Origin: Polynucleobacter sp. AM-7D1
GTDB lineage: Bacteria; Pseudomonadota; Gammaproteobacteria; Burkholderiales; Burkholderiaceae
Reading direction: 5' to 3'
Length of the DNA: 64,000 nucleotides
NCBI RefSeq assembly: GCF_018688455.1
Contig: NZ_CP061319.1
Span: 930,001-994,000, forward strand
Of the stretch, positions 43,310-52,481 are shown in pieces. The position numbers and the translations under genes are program-made. Numbering within the stretch: the stretch's first letter is position 1; each line of letters starts with the position of its first letter. The notes below the pieces were generated by a model that made no database searches, had not been told where the DNA came from, and saw nothing but the letters and a program-made list of their open reading frames with translations.

Positions 43310-43329
43310 AAATGCATATATACGCATTT
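43310..43329. promoter_or_regulatory. Second predicted ArsR operator
   Basis: AAATGC-8-GCATTT, an inverted repeat of the same 6-8-6 form as the one at 37380-37399. Read on the minus strand the spacer GTATATAT differs from the first site's GTATACAT by one base, while the arm changes are matched on both sides. A further ATGCAT lies at 43329-43334. Confidence 0.65.
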
Positions 43330-43470
43330 ATGCATAGATTTGTAGTTTCGCCCTAAGTCACGGGTAAATTAATACAGAGAAACCCCTATTGATGGCGAAT
43401 TTAGCAGTATTATCATGCCAGGAAGCTAGCGGTAATTGCTACCCACGATCCCTTTAATAATGGAGTTTCA

Positions 43471-43779
43471 ATGAAAAATAGTCGTCGCCAATTCATGATT
43501 TTGTCTGCAGCTGGTGCCTGCACAATCGCTTTGAACGGTAAAGTTCAAGCTCAAGCAATGGTTTCTGAAACTGATCCACAAGCTGCTGCTTTGGGTTACA
43601 AGGCAGTTGCAACAACTGTTGATAAAGCAAAATATCCAAAATATGCAGCTGGTCAAGAGTGCGATAACTGCGCATTATGGCAAGCAAAAGGTTCAGCTAC
43701 ACAGGGTGGCTGCTCATTATTTGGCACAAAACAAGTTGCCGCCAAAGGCTGGTGCTCTGCTTACGCTAAGAAAGCCTAA
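43471..43779 (+). CDS. High-potential iron-sulfur protein (HiPIP)
   Basis: A periplasmic electron carrier with one 4Fe-4S cluster. A Tat signal (NSRRQFMILSAAGA) covers about residues 1-29. The four cluster cysteines are C64, C67, C81 and C95, in ECDNCALW, GGCSLFG and GWCSAY. The 102-residue length is typical. Located at the edge of the sulfur island, it could take electrons from SoxAX or SoxCD, as known in some thiosulfate oxidisers. A terminator follows. Confidence 0.95.
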   Translation: MKNSRRQFMILSAAGACTIALNGKVQAQAMVSETDPQAAALGYKAVATTVDKAKYPKYAAGQECDNCALWQAKGSATQGGCSLFGTKQVAAKGWCSAYAKKA

Positions 43780-43801
43780 TGCTTCCCTAGTAGCACATCA
43801 T

Positions 43802-43828
43802 AAAAAGCTGCTTCGGCAGCTTTTTTCT
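43802..43828. terminator. Bidirectional terminator between HiPIP and the FNR-like gene
   Basis: AAAAAGCTGC (43802-43811) and GCAGCTTTTT (43816-43825) form a perfect stem with a TTCG loop, followed by T residues. It serves the HiPIP gene on the plus strand and, through the A run, the convergent regulator gene. Confidence 0.9.
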
Positions 43829-43839
43829 TGTCTACAGAT

Positions 43840-44556
43840 TTACGAGCTGGCTTGTGAGAAGGCTTTTAGCTTCTCAAGACTAGGTATTTGAATGCTAAGG
43901 CGGGTGACATTTGAAATAACCCCTTGATCGGCCATAGATGCAAGCGCCCTACTGATGGTCTCGAATTTCACATCCATCATTAAACCCATATCTTCCCTCT
44001 TAAATAATGGGGCAACTGCCATATCACCAGAAACCTTAGCGGTCCTGAGAAAGAAACGCGCAAGACGTACTTCAATCCTACCCGTATTAATTTCAGAAAA
44101 CCAAGACTCCGATTGGGCAAGCGCTTCGCCCCACTTCTTAACAATCTGACGATGCAATCGAGGTGACTCTTCGCCTAAAGAAGAGATGATTTTTTTAGGG
44201 ATACGGCAGAGATGGATATTGGATAGTGCGGCTGCTGAATGGGCATAACTGTCACCTAAGAGCGCCTCCATACCAAATAGATCTCCAGGAACTACTAAGC
44301 GGACAATTCTTCCAGATCCATCTGAATTAATATGAAGTAACTTGATATACCCATCCCTCAAGGTGTACAGGAAATCAGCAGCTTCGCCCTGGTTGTAAAT
44401 TCCCGAATGCGACTCAAATCGAAGGTCATCAATTGGCTCATGTATTTTGGAAAAATCATCTTCATTTAATTCAGCAAAGAGTGCAGAGCTTCTGATAGAG
44501 CAAGCATTACAGTCGCTGTTGCCTTGCCAAGCACTTTTGATCTCGATGGTTTTCAT
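43840..44556 (-). CDS. Crp/FNR-family regulator with an incomplete FNR cysteine set
   Basis: A 238-residue transcription regulator: cyclic-nucleotide-type domain at about 28-145 and a winged helix with MMDVKFETISRALASMADQG near 205. C16 and C19 (DCNACSIR) and C117 (NIHLCRIP) match three of the four cluster cysteines of E. coli FNR (C20, C23, C122), but the position matching C29 is A25. So it is FNR-like but may not bind a normal 4Fe-4S cluster. The start overlaps the methyltransferase stop (ATGA). Confidence 0.9.
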   Translation of the reverse strand: MKTIEIKSAWQGNSDCNACSIRSSALFAELNEDDFSKIHEPIDDLRFESHSGIYNQGEAADFLYTLRDGYIKLLHINSDGSGRIVRLVVPGDLFGMEALLGDSYAHSAAALSNIHLCRIPKKIISSLGEESPRLHRQIVKKWGEALAQSESWFSEINTGRIEVRLARFFLRTAKVSGDMAVAPLFKREDMGLMMDVKFETISRALASMADQGVISNVTRLSIQIPSLEKLKAFSQASS

Positions 44557-45176
44557 GCGATTTTTTTGGCAACCATGCCGAGTAAAGCTGACATGCCAGT
44601 ATGTCTAGCACCTTCAGATAATTCTTTTTCGTAGCACTGAAGATCTAGGATTTCAAAGTCGTAGCTAAGTTTACGAATCATCTCTTCGGTATAGAGGTGC
44701 TCGATTAAAGATGGGCCACCAGTCTTGTACTCCAGCTGCTTGGGCGTGTAGCCCTGGAGAATAAATATACCGCCGGGTTTCAAAGTCTGATGTACTTGCT
44801 TAAAAATCCTAACTCGCATTTCTGGATCAGCAAATTGTATAAAGATAGCAATGATTGCATCATAGGAATTAGTTTTCCAGTCAAACCCATCCGTATCGCA
44901 AAGACTATATTCAATATTGACTTCGTTGTCTTTAGCAAACTGTTTCGCCTTAACAAGCGCAATATCAGAAACATCAAAACCAGTAACACGCATCCCTTGC
45001 TTGGCGAGCCAAACTCCATTACGCCCTTCTCCATCGGCGATGCAGAGCACAGAAGCATTCGGTTTTAGGTATCGAGATGTTTGCTCAACAAGATATTCAT
45101 TTGGCTCTTTGCCAAAGATAAACTCTTCTCGATTAAAACGTTCATTCCAAAACTGAGTGGCATCTGTAAAACTCAT
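44553..45176 (-). CDS. Class I SAM-dependent methyltransferase (TehB-like)
   Basis: A 207-residue methyltransferase. The SAM site is seen in ASVLCIADGEGRNGVWLAKQ and VTGFDVSDIALVKAK. The N-terminal WNERFNREEFIFGKEPNEYL and overall size recall the tellurite/thiol methyltransferase group. It overlaps the FNR-like gene by four bases. Substrate unknown; no tellurite genes are nearby. Confidence 0.87.
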   Translation of the reverse strand: MSFTDATQFWNERFNREEFIFGKEPNEYLVEQTSRYLKPNASVLCIADGEGRNGVWLAKQGMRVTGFDVSDIALVKAKQFAKDNEVNIEYSLCDTDGFDWKTNSYDAIIAIFIQFADPEMRVRIFKQVHQTLKPGGIFILQGYTPKQLEYKTGGPSLIEHLYTEEMIRKLSYDFEILDLQCYEKELSEGARHTGMSALLGMVAKKIA

Positions 45177-45210
45177 GGATCTCCTAATCTGCGATTAAAT
45201 AAATCTAAAG

Positions 45211-46419
45211 TTACTTCTTCAATCCACCAATAAGATCATTCTTCAAATCAATCACATTCTCAAGACCAACAGCAATTCGGACGAGTCCATCAGTTATACC
45301 TGCCGCCTTGCGGGCTTCTGGACTAACGCGGCAATGTGTTGTTGTTGCAGGGTGTGTAATGGTTGTACGTGTATCACCTAAGTTTGCGGTAATGGAGCAA
45401 AGCTTGGTTTGATTAATCAATTTGAAGGCGGCCTTTTTGCCACCCCTAAGAGTGAAGGACAAGATAGCGCCACCTGCTTTTTGTTGACGCTTAGCCAGTG
45501 CATGTTGCGGATGAGATTTCAGACCAGGGTGATAAACGCGCTCTACCCCAGGCTGTTTCTCTAGCCATTGAGCAATTTCCAAGGCATTTTGACTTTGCTG
45601 CTTCATGCGCAATTCGAGCGTCTCAAGACCTTTTAAAAATACCCAGGCATTAAACGCAGAGAGTGTTGGGCCAGCAGTTCTAACATACGGAAATACTTTA
45701 CCCATAATGAAATCATTGCTGCCAACAATGGCGCCACCCACTACGCGGCCCTGACCATCCAAATACTTCGTTGCCGAATGGATGACTATATCGGCACCCA
45801 ATGAGAGAGGCTTTTGTAACGCGGGCGTGCAGAAACAGTTATCTACTGCAAAGAGAGCTTTTGCCTTCTTGGCAATCTTAGAAATTGCCTTAATGTCTGC
45901 AATCTCAGTTAAAGGATTGGAAGGTGTTTCCAAATAAAAAAGTTTGGTGTTTTCTTGGACGGCATTCTGCCAAGCCTTGGTATCTGACAAATCCACATAA
46001 GTAGTTGTAATACCAAAACGACCCAAAATATTACTAAACAATTGAATGGTTGCACCAAATACCGAGCGAGAGCACACCACATGGTCACCCGCTTGCAGAT
46101 GGGACATGGCCATTGTCAAAATAGCAGCCATTCCTGAGGAGGTTGCAATGCAAGCCTCACCACCCTCTAACGCAGCCAATCGATCCTGGAACATGCTGAC
46201 GGTAGGATTGGTAAATCGTGAGTAAATAAAGCCTTGGTCTGCATGCGCAAAACCATCTGCAGCCAACTCTGCACTATCAAAGCAAAAGCTGGAAGTGAGA
46301 AACATCGCCTCTGAATGCTCTTGGTATTCAGCTGTGCGGCGAGTACCAGCGCGAACCGCAAGGGTCTCTAGCGCAAGTTTTGAGAAATCGGGTTTTTTGC
46401 GGGTAGTTTTGCTCTTCAT
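45211..46419 (-). CDS. metZ: O-succinylhomoserine sulfhydrylase
   Basis: A PLP enzyme that makes homocysteine directly from O-succinyl- or O-acetylhomoserine and sulfide. The PLP lysine is in SATKYLDGQGRVVGGAIVG, and the Cys/Met enzyme family patterns ATSSGMAAI and TITHPATTTHCRV are seen. The 402-residue length and position after purF, as in many Beta- and Gammaproteobacteria, support MetZ over cystathionine gamma-lyase. It follows purF by 69 bases that hold a hairpin. Confidence 0.93.
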   Translation of the reverse strand: MKSKTTRKKPDFSKLALETLAVRAGTRRTAEYQEHSEAMFLTSSFCFDSAELAADGFAHADQGFIYSRFTNPTVSMFQDRLAALEGGEACIATSSGMAAILTMAMSHLQAGDHVVCSRSVFGATIQLFSNILGRFGITTTYVDLSDTKAWQNAVQENTKLFYLETPSNPLTEIADIKAISKIAKKAKALFAVDNCFCTPALQKPLSLGADIVIHSATKYLDGQGRVVGGAIVGSNDFIMGKVFPYVRTAGPTLSAFNAWVFLKGLETLELRMKQQSQNALEIAQWLEKQPGVERVYHPGLKSHPQHALAKRQQKAGGAILSFTLRGGKKAAFKLINQTKLCSITANLGDTRTTITHPATTTHCRVSPEARKAAGITDGLVRIAVGLENVIDLKNDLIGGLKK

Positions 46420-46450
46420 ACCGCTATTTTGACACCGAATTGCAGATTTG

Positions 46451-46472
46451 CCTCAGACAGTAGTATCTGAGG
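46451..46472. other. Hairpin between purF and metZ
   Basis: CCTCAGA (46451-46457) and TCTGAGG (46466-46472) form a perfect 7-base stem with an eight-base loop. No T run follows in the direction of transcription, so it is not a classical terminator. It may be an mRNA processing or leader element for metZ. Confidence 0.4.
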
Positions 46473-46488
46473 AATTCTGTCGTTGTTT

Positions 46489-48027
46489 TTAGTCTTCGGT
46501 AGCCAAATGCAGGTGAAGTTGTGAGCGTGCAAAATCGCTTGAATCGCGTTGACGATCAGCCTTAGCCTCAGAGGTATTACGAGCTGCCTCTAACGCATCT
46601 AAATAAGATTCATTGATGTCGCCAGTTATATAGTGCCCATCAAAACAAGAGGCTTCGAAGTGTTGGATATTGGGATTGATATCTTTAACTGCCTGCTTCA
46701 TATCCTCAACACTTTGGTAAATCAGTTGATCTGCGCCAATCATCTTATTAATCTCTTCGTCGGTGCGACCGTAGGCAACCAGCTCACTCCGAGTTGGCAT
46801 ATCAATTCCGTAGACATTCGGGAAGCGGACAGGAGGCGCGGCAGAAGCAAAGATCACTTTCTTAGCACCAGACTCCCGCGCCATCTGCACTATCTCAAAT
46901 GAGGTGGTGCCACGAACGATTGAGTCATCCACAATCAACACGGTTTTATCTTTAAATTCAATCCGCATTGCATTTAGTTTTTGGCGAACCGATTTCTTGC
47001 GAACCGCTTGACCTGGCATGATGAAGGTTCTACCAATGTAACGATTCTTAAAGAATCCTTCGCGGTAATCAACACCCAGGCGTTTAGCAACTTGCATTGC
47101 CGCCGGACGACTAGAGTCTGGAATCGGCATGACAACATCAATCTCACCCGGAATAGTTTCTTTACGAATCTTTTCGGCAAGATAGTCGCCCATGCGCATA
47201 CGTACGTTATAAACAGTAACGCCATCAATCGTTGAGTCTGGACGCGCCATATAGACATACTCGAAAATACAAGGTGTCAAAACTGCGTCAGCAACACATT
47301 GACGGGAATAGAAATTGCCATCTAAATCAATATAGATTGCTTCACCTGGATTGACGTCACGTACAAAAGTAAAGCCAAGACCATCAAGAGCAACAGACTC
47401 AGAAGCAATCATCCACTCTGGACCCTTAGGCGTATCAATGCGACCAATACACAATGGACGAATGCCAAATGGATCCCGAAACGCTAATAAGCCATAGCCA
47501 GCAATCAAAGAAACAACCGCATAAGAGCCCTTAACGCGCTTAGTTACCTCAGTAATCGCATTAAACATTGCACCTTCGTCCAGCGCTACGCTATTAGTCT
47601 CTTTTTGAAGTTCGTCAGCCAAAACGTTTAGCAGCACTTCAGTATCAGAACTGGTATTGATATGGCGACGATCACGATAAGCCATCTCTACACGAAGGCT
47701 AGCCGCATTGGTGAGATTGCCGTTGTGAGCCAAGATAATTCCATATGGCGCGCTAACGTAAAAAGGTTGTGCCTCTTCTTCGCTACTAGCGGAGCCAGCG
47801 GTTGGATAGCGAACTTGGCCGATGCCAGCATTACCAACTAAGCTACGCATATTGCGAGTTCTAAATACATCCCGAACTAAACCATTTGCTTTATGCATCG
47901 TGAATGAGTTGCCATTCATCGTTGCCATACCTGCAGCATCTTGACCGCGATGTTGCAAGAGCAACAAAGCATCGTATATCAGCTGATTAACTGGGGAGTG
48001 GGAAACTGTTCCAACAACGCCGCACAT
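46489..48027 (-). CDS. purF: Amidophosphoribosyltransferase
   Basis: First step of purine synthesis: PRPP and glutamine to phosphoribosylamine. The N-terminal nucleophile is Cys2 in MCGVVGTVSH, processed from Met. The glutaminase domain (about 1-240) includes LLLQHRGQDAAGM and GQVRYPTAG; the PRPP loop is VLIVDDSIVRGTTS near residue 370. Length 512. It directly follows cvpA (four bases), the classical pairing. Confidence 0.97.
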   Translation of the reverse strand: MCGVVGTVSHSPVNQLIYDALLLLQHRGQDAAGMATMNGNSFTMHKANGLVRDVFRTRNMRSLVGNAGIGQVRYPTAGSASSEEEAQPFYVSAPYGIILAHNGNLTNAASLRVEMAYRDRRHINTSSDTEVLLNVLADELQKETNSVALDEGAMFNAITEVTKRVKGSYAVVSLIAGYGLLAFRDPFGIRPLCIGRIDTPKGPEWMIASESVALDGLGFTFVRDVNPGEAIYIDLDGNFYSRQCVADAVLTPCIFEYVYMARPDSTIDGVTVYNVRMRMGDYLAEKIRKETIPGEIDVVMPIPDSSRPAAMQVAKRLGVDYREGFFKNRYIGRTFIMPGQAVRKKSVRQKLNAMRIEFKDKTVLIVDDSIVRGTTSFEIVQMARESGAKKVIFASAAPPVRFPNVYGIDMPTRSELVAYGRTDEEINKMIGADQLIYQSVEDMKQAVKDINPNIQHFEASCFDGHYITGDINESYLDALEAARNTSEAKADRQRDSSDFARSQLHLHLATED

Positions 48028-48031
48028 AAGC

Positions 48032-48598
48032 CTAGATCCCTATGGTTAAAGATGGTGTAACGGTGGGTGTAATTTTAGGCATAGAACTGCCCAATTGTTT
48101 TGCCCAGTCGGATGGTAACCAGCCTTTTATTAAACTGGTAGCCATATCGATAGCTGGTCGAGTAATTGCTTTCTGCCAAGCTACGCTTTGAGGTATTGGT
48201 GTTAAAGCCGCTAAGGTTGCCAACACAACCACAACCACAGCACCACGTGCTAAACCAAACACCAGCCCAAGAAAACGGTCCGTCATGCTCAATCCAGCAG
48301 ACAAGATAATCTTTTGAATCACATTACCGACTAAGCCACACACAATCAAAGTCAGAATAAATAGAATAAGGAAGCTCACACCCAAACTAAGTAGTTCATC
48401 CATATGAAAAGTGGATAACCATTCAACAGAAAGATAATTGGTGTAGTGATAGGCTACCCAGGCTGCAACAAACCAAGATGCCAAGGCTAAAACTTCTTTA
48501 AATAAGCCACGTGAAATCCCCACCAATGCAGAGACTAGCAGCACAACCAGGGTGAAGTAATCCACCGTAGTTAACTTTAAGGTGGATAAATATTCCAT
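48032..48598 (-). CDS. cvpA: CvpA family membrane protein
   Basis: A 188-residue inner-membrane protein with four helices, beginning with TVDYFTLVVLLVSALVGISRGL and containing VSFLILFILTLIVCGLVG. CvpA is needed for colicin V production in E. coli and envelope stress resistance; its biochemical role is unclear. It overlaps the SPOR gene stop by one base and precedes purF by four. Confidence 0.95.
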   Translation of the reverse strand: MEYLSTLKLTTVDYFTLVVLLVSALVGISRGLFKEVLALASWFVAAWVAYHYTNYLSVEWLSTFHMDELLSLGVSFLILFILTLIVCGLVGNVIQKIILSAGLSMTDRFLGLVFGLARGAVVVVVLATLAALTPIPQSVAWQKAITRPAIDMATSLIKGWLPSDWAKQLGSSMPKITPTVTPSLTIGI

Positions 48599-49392
48599 TA
48601 AGGCGCTCCGACCTCAACTAGCCTTGGAGATAGGCCCATAGATTTAACTTTCTTCTCTGCAGCTTCAGCTGCATCCTTATCAGTAAAAGGACCCGCTCTG
48701 AGAACATAAAGCTTCACACCATCTGCACCGGTTTTATTAATGACGTAATTGGGGATCTTTTGATCCTTCATCTTAGTAATCCAGCCATTTGCACGCTCTT
48801 CAGAAGCAAAGGCGCCAATCTGAATAACGTACTTACCGGCCCCAGCTTTTTTCGGAAATTCTTCGGCTTTTGACTTGGTAGCGGTACTTGGGGCTACAAC
48901 CACTTCTTCCCCAGCAGCCAAACCAATTGAGTTAGCCTTGCTCGTGGATGGCGCCTTGGCATCTGGCTTCACTTGAGTTGAAGTTGTTGCCACCGGCTCC
49001 TTGACTGGAATAACTTCTTTTTCTTTTACTGGTGCTTCAATCGCTGGTACTGCTGCCTTTACCTTTTCATCGCTAGCAGGCATTGCAGCATTGGGGGCAG
49101 GCAAACTAGTCACGATATTCACAGCAATATCGTTATTCACAGACTTGGGTTTGTTATCTAGGATGCGAGGCAGACCAACCACTGCGATCAGGACTAGAAC
49201 AGATGCACCAATCAGGCGATGGCGAGCACGTTGTTGTTCGGGATCTTCGGTAAGGGCAAGCTCTTCATTTTCTTGAGCACGCTGAAAACTGCGGGGGGCT
49301 GATGTATTGATGGTGCGGCGACCCCTTGCTGAACCTCGATCAAGGTCTTCAGTCTCAGAGTTTCGCTTAAAAAGCTTCGGTAAACGAATCAT
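48598..49392 (-). CDS. SPOR domain protein (DedD-like)
   Basis: A 264-residue inner-membrane protein. A helix near residues 60-78 (LIGASVLVLIAVVGLPRIL) is preceded by a charged cytoplasmic part and followed by a linker rich in alanine, proline and lysine. A SPOR domain at about 185-262 (GKYVIQIGAFASEERANGWI, YVLRAGPFTDKDAAEAA) binds denuded septal peptidoglycan. Position between folC and cvpA equals dedD in E. coli. Confidence 0.92.
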   Translation of the reverse strand: MIRLPKLFKRNSETEDLDRGSARGRRTINTSAPRSFQRAQENEELALTEDPEQQRARHRLIGASVLVLIAVVGLPRILDNKPKSVNNDIAVNIVTSLPAPNAAMPASDEKVKAAVPAIEAPVKEKEVIPVKEPVATTSTQVKPDAKAPSTSKANSIGLAAGEEVVVAPSTATKSKAEEFPKKAGAGKYVIQIGAFASEERANGWITKMKDQKIPNYVINKTGADGVKLYVLRAGPFTDKDAAEAAEKKVKSMGLSPRLVEVGAP

Positions 49393-49395
49393 GGA

Positions 49396-50721
49396 TCAAT
49401 GGGCCTGGTTATTTCGATATGCCATTACGCCGGCAACGGTATAGAAGGATCCGAAGATGACAATTCTATCACCCTCACCTGCCTTAGAAAGCGCTTTTTG
49501 ATACGCTGCAGCAGGGTCTGGGAAACACTCAATTCCGCCATCTGCCCCATTTTTAACTGCTACACCCAGTTCAACCAGCTTCTCAGATAAGGCTGAAGCG
49601 CTAGCAGCACGAGGGGTTGGCAAATCCGTGCAGAACCAGAAGTCCACACTGCTGAGCAAAGGCTTGATCACGCCGGCAATATCCTTATCCGCCATTGCAC
49701 CAAAAATGGCATAGGTATAGGGGTGATAGCCCATCTTATCGAGGCCTTGCCCTAAAGTGGCTGCCGCATGGGGATTATGAGCGACATCCAAAACTACAGT
49801 TGGCTGGCCTGGAAGTACCTGGAAACGACCGGGTAGTTCTACTAGAGCAAATCCATTCCGGATATCTTGAGCACTCACCGGTAAACGTAGATGTAAGGCC
49901 ATCAAGGCGGCAATCACAGCAGAGGCATTGAGGATTTGATTGGCGCCTCGCAAAGCGGGATAGCCTAAACCGCTAAAGCGTTTTTGACGCCCTGCCCAAC
50001 CCCACTGTTGCTTATCGCCCTGAAAATTGTAATCACGACCCTGAAGCCATAAATCGCAGCCGAGTTTTTCAGCATAATCAATCAAGGATTGAGGGGGTAC
50101 AGGATCACCACAGACTGCAATTGCTCCTGCACGGAAAACACCAGCCTTCTCAAGGCCAATTGCCTCACGTGTACCGCCTAAAAAATCAGCGTGATCAATA
50201 TCAATACTAGTGACGATCGCGCAATCTGCATCCACAATATTTACGGCATCTAAACGACCACCCATGCCAACCTCAAGAACAACAGCATCTAAATTTGCCT
50301 TAGAAAATAAATGCATGATTGCCAAGGTAGTGAATTCAAAATACGTTAGCGTTGGAGCATTCACTAAGCTGACGCGCGCTTTCTCAACGGCGGCAAAATG
50401 CTCTAGCAAGAGATCATCTTTAACCTCCTCACCATTGACTCGAGCGCGCTCGTTAAAGACCAGTAAGTGAGGAGACATATGGCAACCCACTCTATAGCCA
50501 GAGGCCAGCAAGATACTCTCAAGATAGGCGCAAGTTGAGCCCTTGCCGTTTGTCCCAGCAACAGTGATCACAGGACAATCAAAGTGCAAGCCCAAAGCTT
50601 CTTTAACTCGATTAATCCGATCTAGACCCATGTCGATACCGACTGGGTGGGCTGTTTCGAGGTGACTAAGCCAAGCCGTTAGGCTAGAAAACAGAATGGG
50701 GGATTGGTGTGCTGAACTCAA
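49396..50721 (-). CDS. folC: Bifunctional dihydrofolate / folylpolyglutamate synthase
   Basis: Adds glutamate to dihydropteroate and folates. The P-loop is VAGTNGKGSTCAYLES near residue 55, with the C-terminal Mur-type domain containing LDVAHNPHAAATL. Length 441. It follows accD by five bases and is three bases before the SPOR gene, the usual accD-folC-dedD-cvpA-purF order. Confidence 0.96.
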   Translation of the reverse strand: MSSAHQSPILFSSLTAWLSHLETAHPVGIDMGLDRINRVKEALGLHFDCPVITVAGTNGKGSTCAYLESILLASGYRVGCHMSPHLLVFNERARVNGEEVKDDLLLEHFAAVEKARVSLVNAPTLTYFEFTTLAIMHLFSKANLDAVVLEVGMGGRLDAVNIVDADCAIVTSIDIDHADFLGGTREAIGLEKAGVFRAGAIAVCGDPVPPQSLIDYAEKLGCDLWLQGRDYNFQGDKQQWGWAGRQKRFSGLGYPALRGANQILNASAVIAALMALHLRLPVSAQDIRNGFALVELPGRFQVLPGQPTVVLDVAHNPHAAATLGQGLDKMGYHPYTYAIFGAMADKDIAGVIKPLLSSVDFWFCTDLPTPRAASASALSEKLVELGVAVKNGADGGIECFPDPAAAYQKALSKAGEGDRIVIFGSFYTVAGVMAYRNNQAH

Positions 50722-50726
50722 GCGCT

Positions 50727-51614
50727 TTATACAGCTGCGCTACCCGCAATCGCAGGCTCAGGAAGCTGCTGGAGCAATGCCAAGAGACGAGCGATTTCAC
50801 CGCGCATTTGGCGACGATCGACAATCATGTCAATGCCACCCTTTTGCAATAAGAACTCAGAACGCTGAAAGCCTTCTGGTAATTTTTCACGAACAGTTTG
50901 TTCAATAACACGCGGACCTGCAAACCCAATCAAGGCTTTGGGCTCAGCCATCACTACGTCACCCATAAAGGCGAAGCTAGCAGAGATTCCGCCCATAGTT
51001 GGATCTGTCAAAACGCTGATGTAAGGCAAACCTTTTTTAGAAAGTAAGGTCAACATGGAGTTGGTCTTAGCCATCTGAAAAAGAGAGAGCAAACTTTCCT
51101 GCATACGCGCACCACCGGTAGCTGTTATGCAGATAAATGCACACTTTTTAGCGATGGCTTCTTGCACGCCACGGGCAAAACGCTCACCAACAACTGAACC
51201 CATCGAGCCACCCATATATTGAAACTCAAAGCATGCAGCTACAACTGGAATACTTTCAATTTTGCCGCCAAGCACAATCAAGGCCTCGGACTCACCGGAG
51301 GCGTCACTTGCCTCTTTTAGGCGATCTGGGTATTTTTTAGAATCTTTAAATTTAAGCGGATCGGTTGGGTAAATGTCAGCACCAATCTCATAGCGTCCTT
51401 TTGGATCCAAAAGACTATCAAGGCGCTGACGCGCGCCGATGCGCATGTGATGACTACATTTTGGGCAAACCGATAAATTAGCTTCAATATCTGTGCTGTA
51501 AAGGACAGTTTCGCAGCTGGGGCACTTAACCCAAAGTCCTTCAGGAACAGATTTGCGATTTGCAGGATCCGTATGTTGGATTTGTGGGGGTAGTAATTTA
51601 TCGATCCAGCTCAT
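50727..51614 (-). CDS. accD: Acetyl-CoA carboxylase carboxyltransferase beta subunit
   Basis: Part of the carboxyltransferase that makes malonyl-CoA. The N-terminal zinc ribbon is seen as CPSC (near residue 34) and CPKC (near 53), followed by the crotonase-type domain with [16 protein letters not shown] and [20 protein letters not shown]. Length 295. It lies after trpA by 22 bases. Confidence 0.97.
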   Translation of the reverse strand: MSWIDKLLPPQIQHTDPANRKSVPEGLWVKCPSCETVLYSTDIEANLSVCPKCSHHMRIGARQRLDSLLDPKGRYEIGADIYPTDPLKFKDSKKYPDRLKEASDASGESEALIVLGGKIESIPVVAACFEFQYMGGSMGSVVGERFARGVQEAIAKKCAFICITATGGARMQESLLSLFQMAKTNSMLTLLSKKGLPYISVLTDPTMGGISASFAFMGDVVMAEPKALIGFAGPRVIEQTVREKLPEGFQRSEFLLQKGGIDMIVDRRQMRGEIARLLALLQQLPEPAIAGSAAV

Positions 51615-51636
51615 CAGTTTTTAACTATCCAGTGCA

Positions 51637-52434
51637 TTAACTATCTAAAGCGACGCGAATTTCACGTATGAATGTTTCGAGTGATTGTACCGCTTGGCCG
51701 GGGGCAGAATCCTCTAAAAGCCGAATAATTCGACTTCCAATAACCACTGCATCTGCTGTTTTTGACACTGCGCGGGCACTTTCAGCGTCATTGATACCAA
51801 AACCTACCGCAATCGGAATGGAAGTGGCTTCACGGATTTTGGGAATAATACTGGCCACATCTTGGGTATTGAGGTGGGACGCGCCTGTAACACCCCGCAT
51901 GGATACGTAATAGATATAACCAGAAGCTATTTTGGCGGCATCCTTTATTCGTTCTGGTGATGATGTTGGAGCCAATAGAAAGATGGGGTCAACTCCTGCT
52001 ACTTTCATGCTGGCAGCAAAATCAACGCACTCTTCAGGTGGGTAATCCACAACCAAGACACCATCAACACCAGCAGATTTCGCCTCCGCTGCAAATCGCT
52101 CCGAACCCATTTGCTCCACTGGATTGGCATAGCCCATCAACACCACTGGAGTATTGGTATCAAGCTTACGAAATTCTTTCACCATTTCTAAGCAACCATG
52201 CAAAGTGACGCCTTGAGTAAGCGCTCTTTCAGACGAGCGCTGAATCACTGGACCATCCGCCATTGGATCGGAAAAGGGAACGCCGAGTTCAATCACATCA
52301 GCACCACCACGAACTAATGCATGCATCAAGTCAACAGTAAGTTTTGGGTCAGGGTCGCCTGCTGTAATAAAAGGAATCAGCCCTTTTTTTCCAGTAGCTT
52401 TTAGTTCGTTAAAGAGAGCGGAAATTTTTGACAT
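51637..52434 (-). CDS. trpA: Tryptophan synthase alpha subunit
   Basis: Cleaves indole-glycerol phosphate to indole. TIM barrel of 265 residues with the catalytic glutamate in [18 protein letters not shown] and the catalytic aspartate in [13 protein letters not shown]; the phosphate site is IAVGFGIND. It follows trpB by 47 bases in the trpFBA unit. Confidence 0.97.
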   Translation of the reverse strand: MSKISALFNELKATGKKGLIPFITAGDPDPKLTVDLMHALVRGGADVIELGVPFSDPMADGPVIQRSSERALTQGVTLHGCLEMVKEFRKLDTNTPVVLMGYANPVEQMGSERFAAEAKSAGVDGVLVVDYPPEECVDFAASMKVAGVDPIFLLAPTSSPERIKDAAKIASGYIYYVSMRGVTGASHLNTQDVASIIPKIREATSIPIAVGFGINDAESARAVSKTADAVVIGSRIIRLLEDSAPGQAVQSLETFIREIRVALDS

Positions 52435-52481
52435 GACAATTCGTGTTTATTATTTTTATAGGTGATCGTAATGGATTTATA

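Noticed and set aside
42872..43345. 157-codon plus-strand frame opposite the exported rhodanese
   Set aside because: Antisense to a recognised rhodanese and its operator; no start signals.
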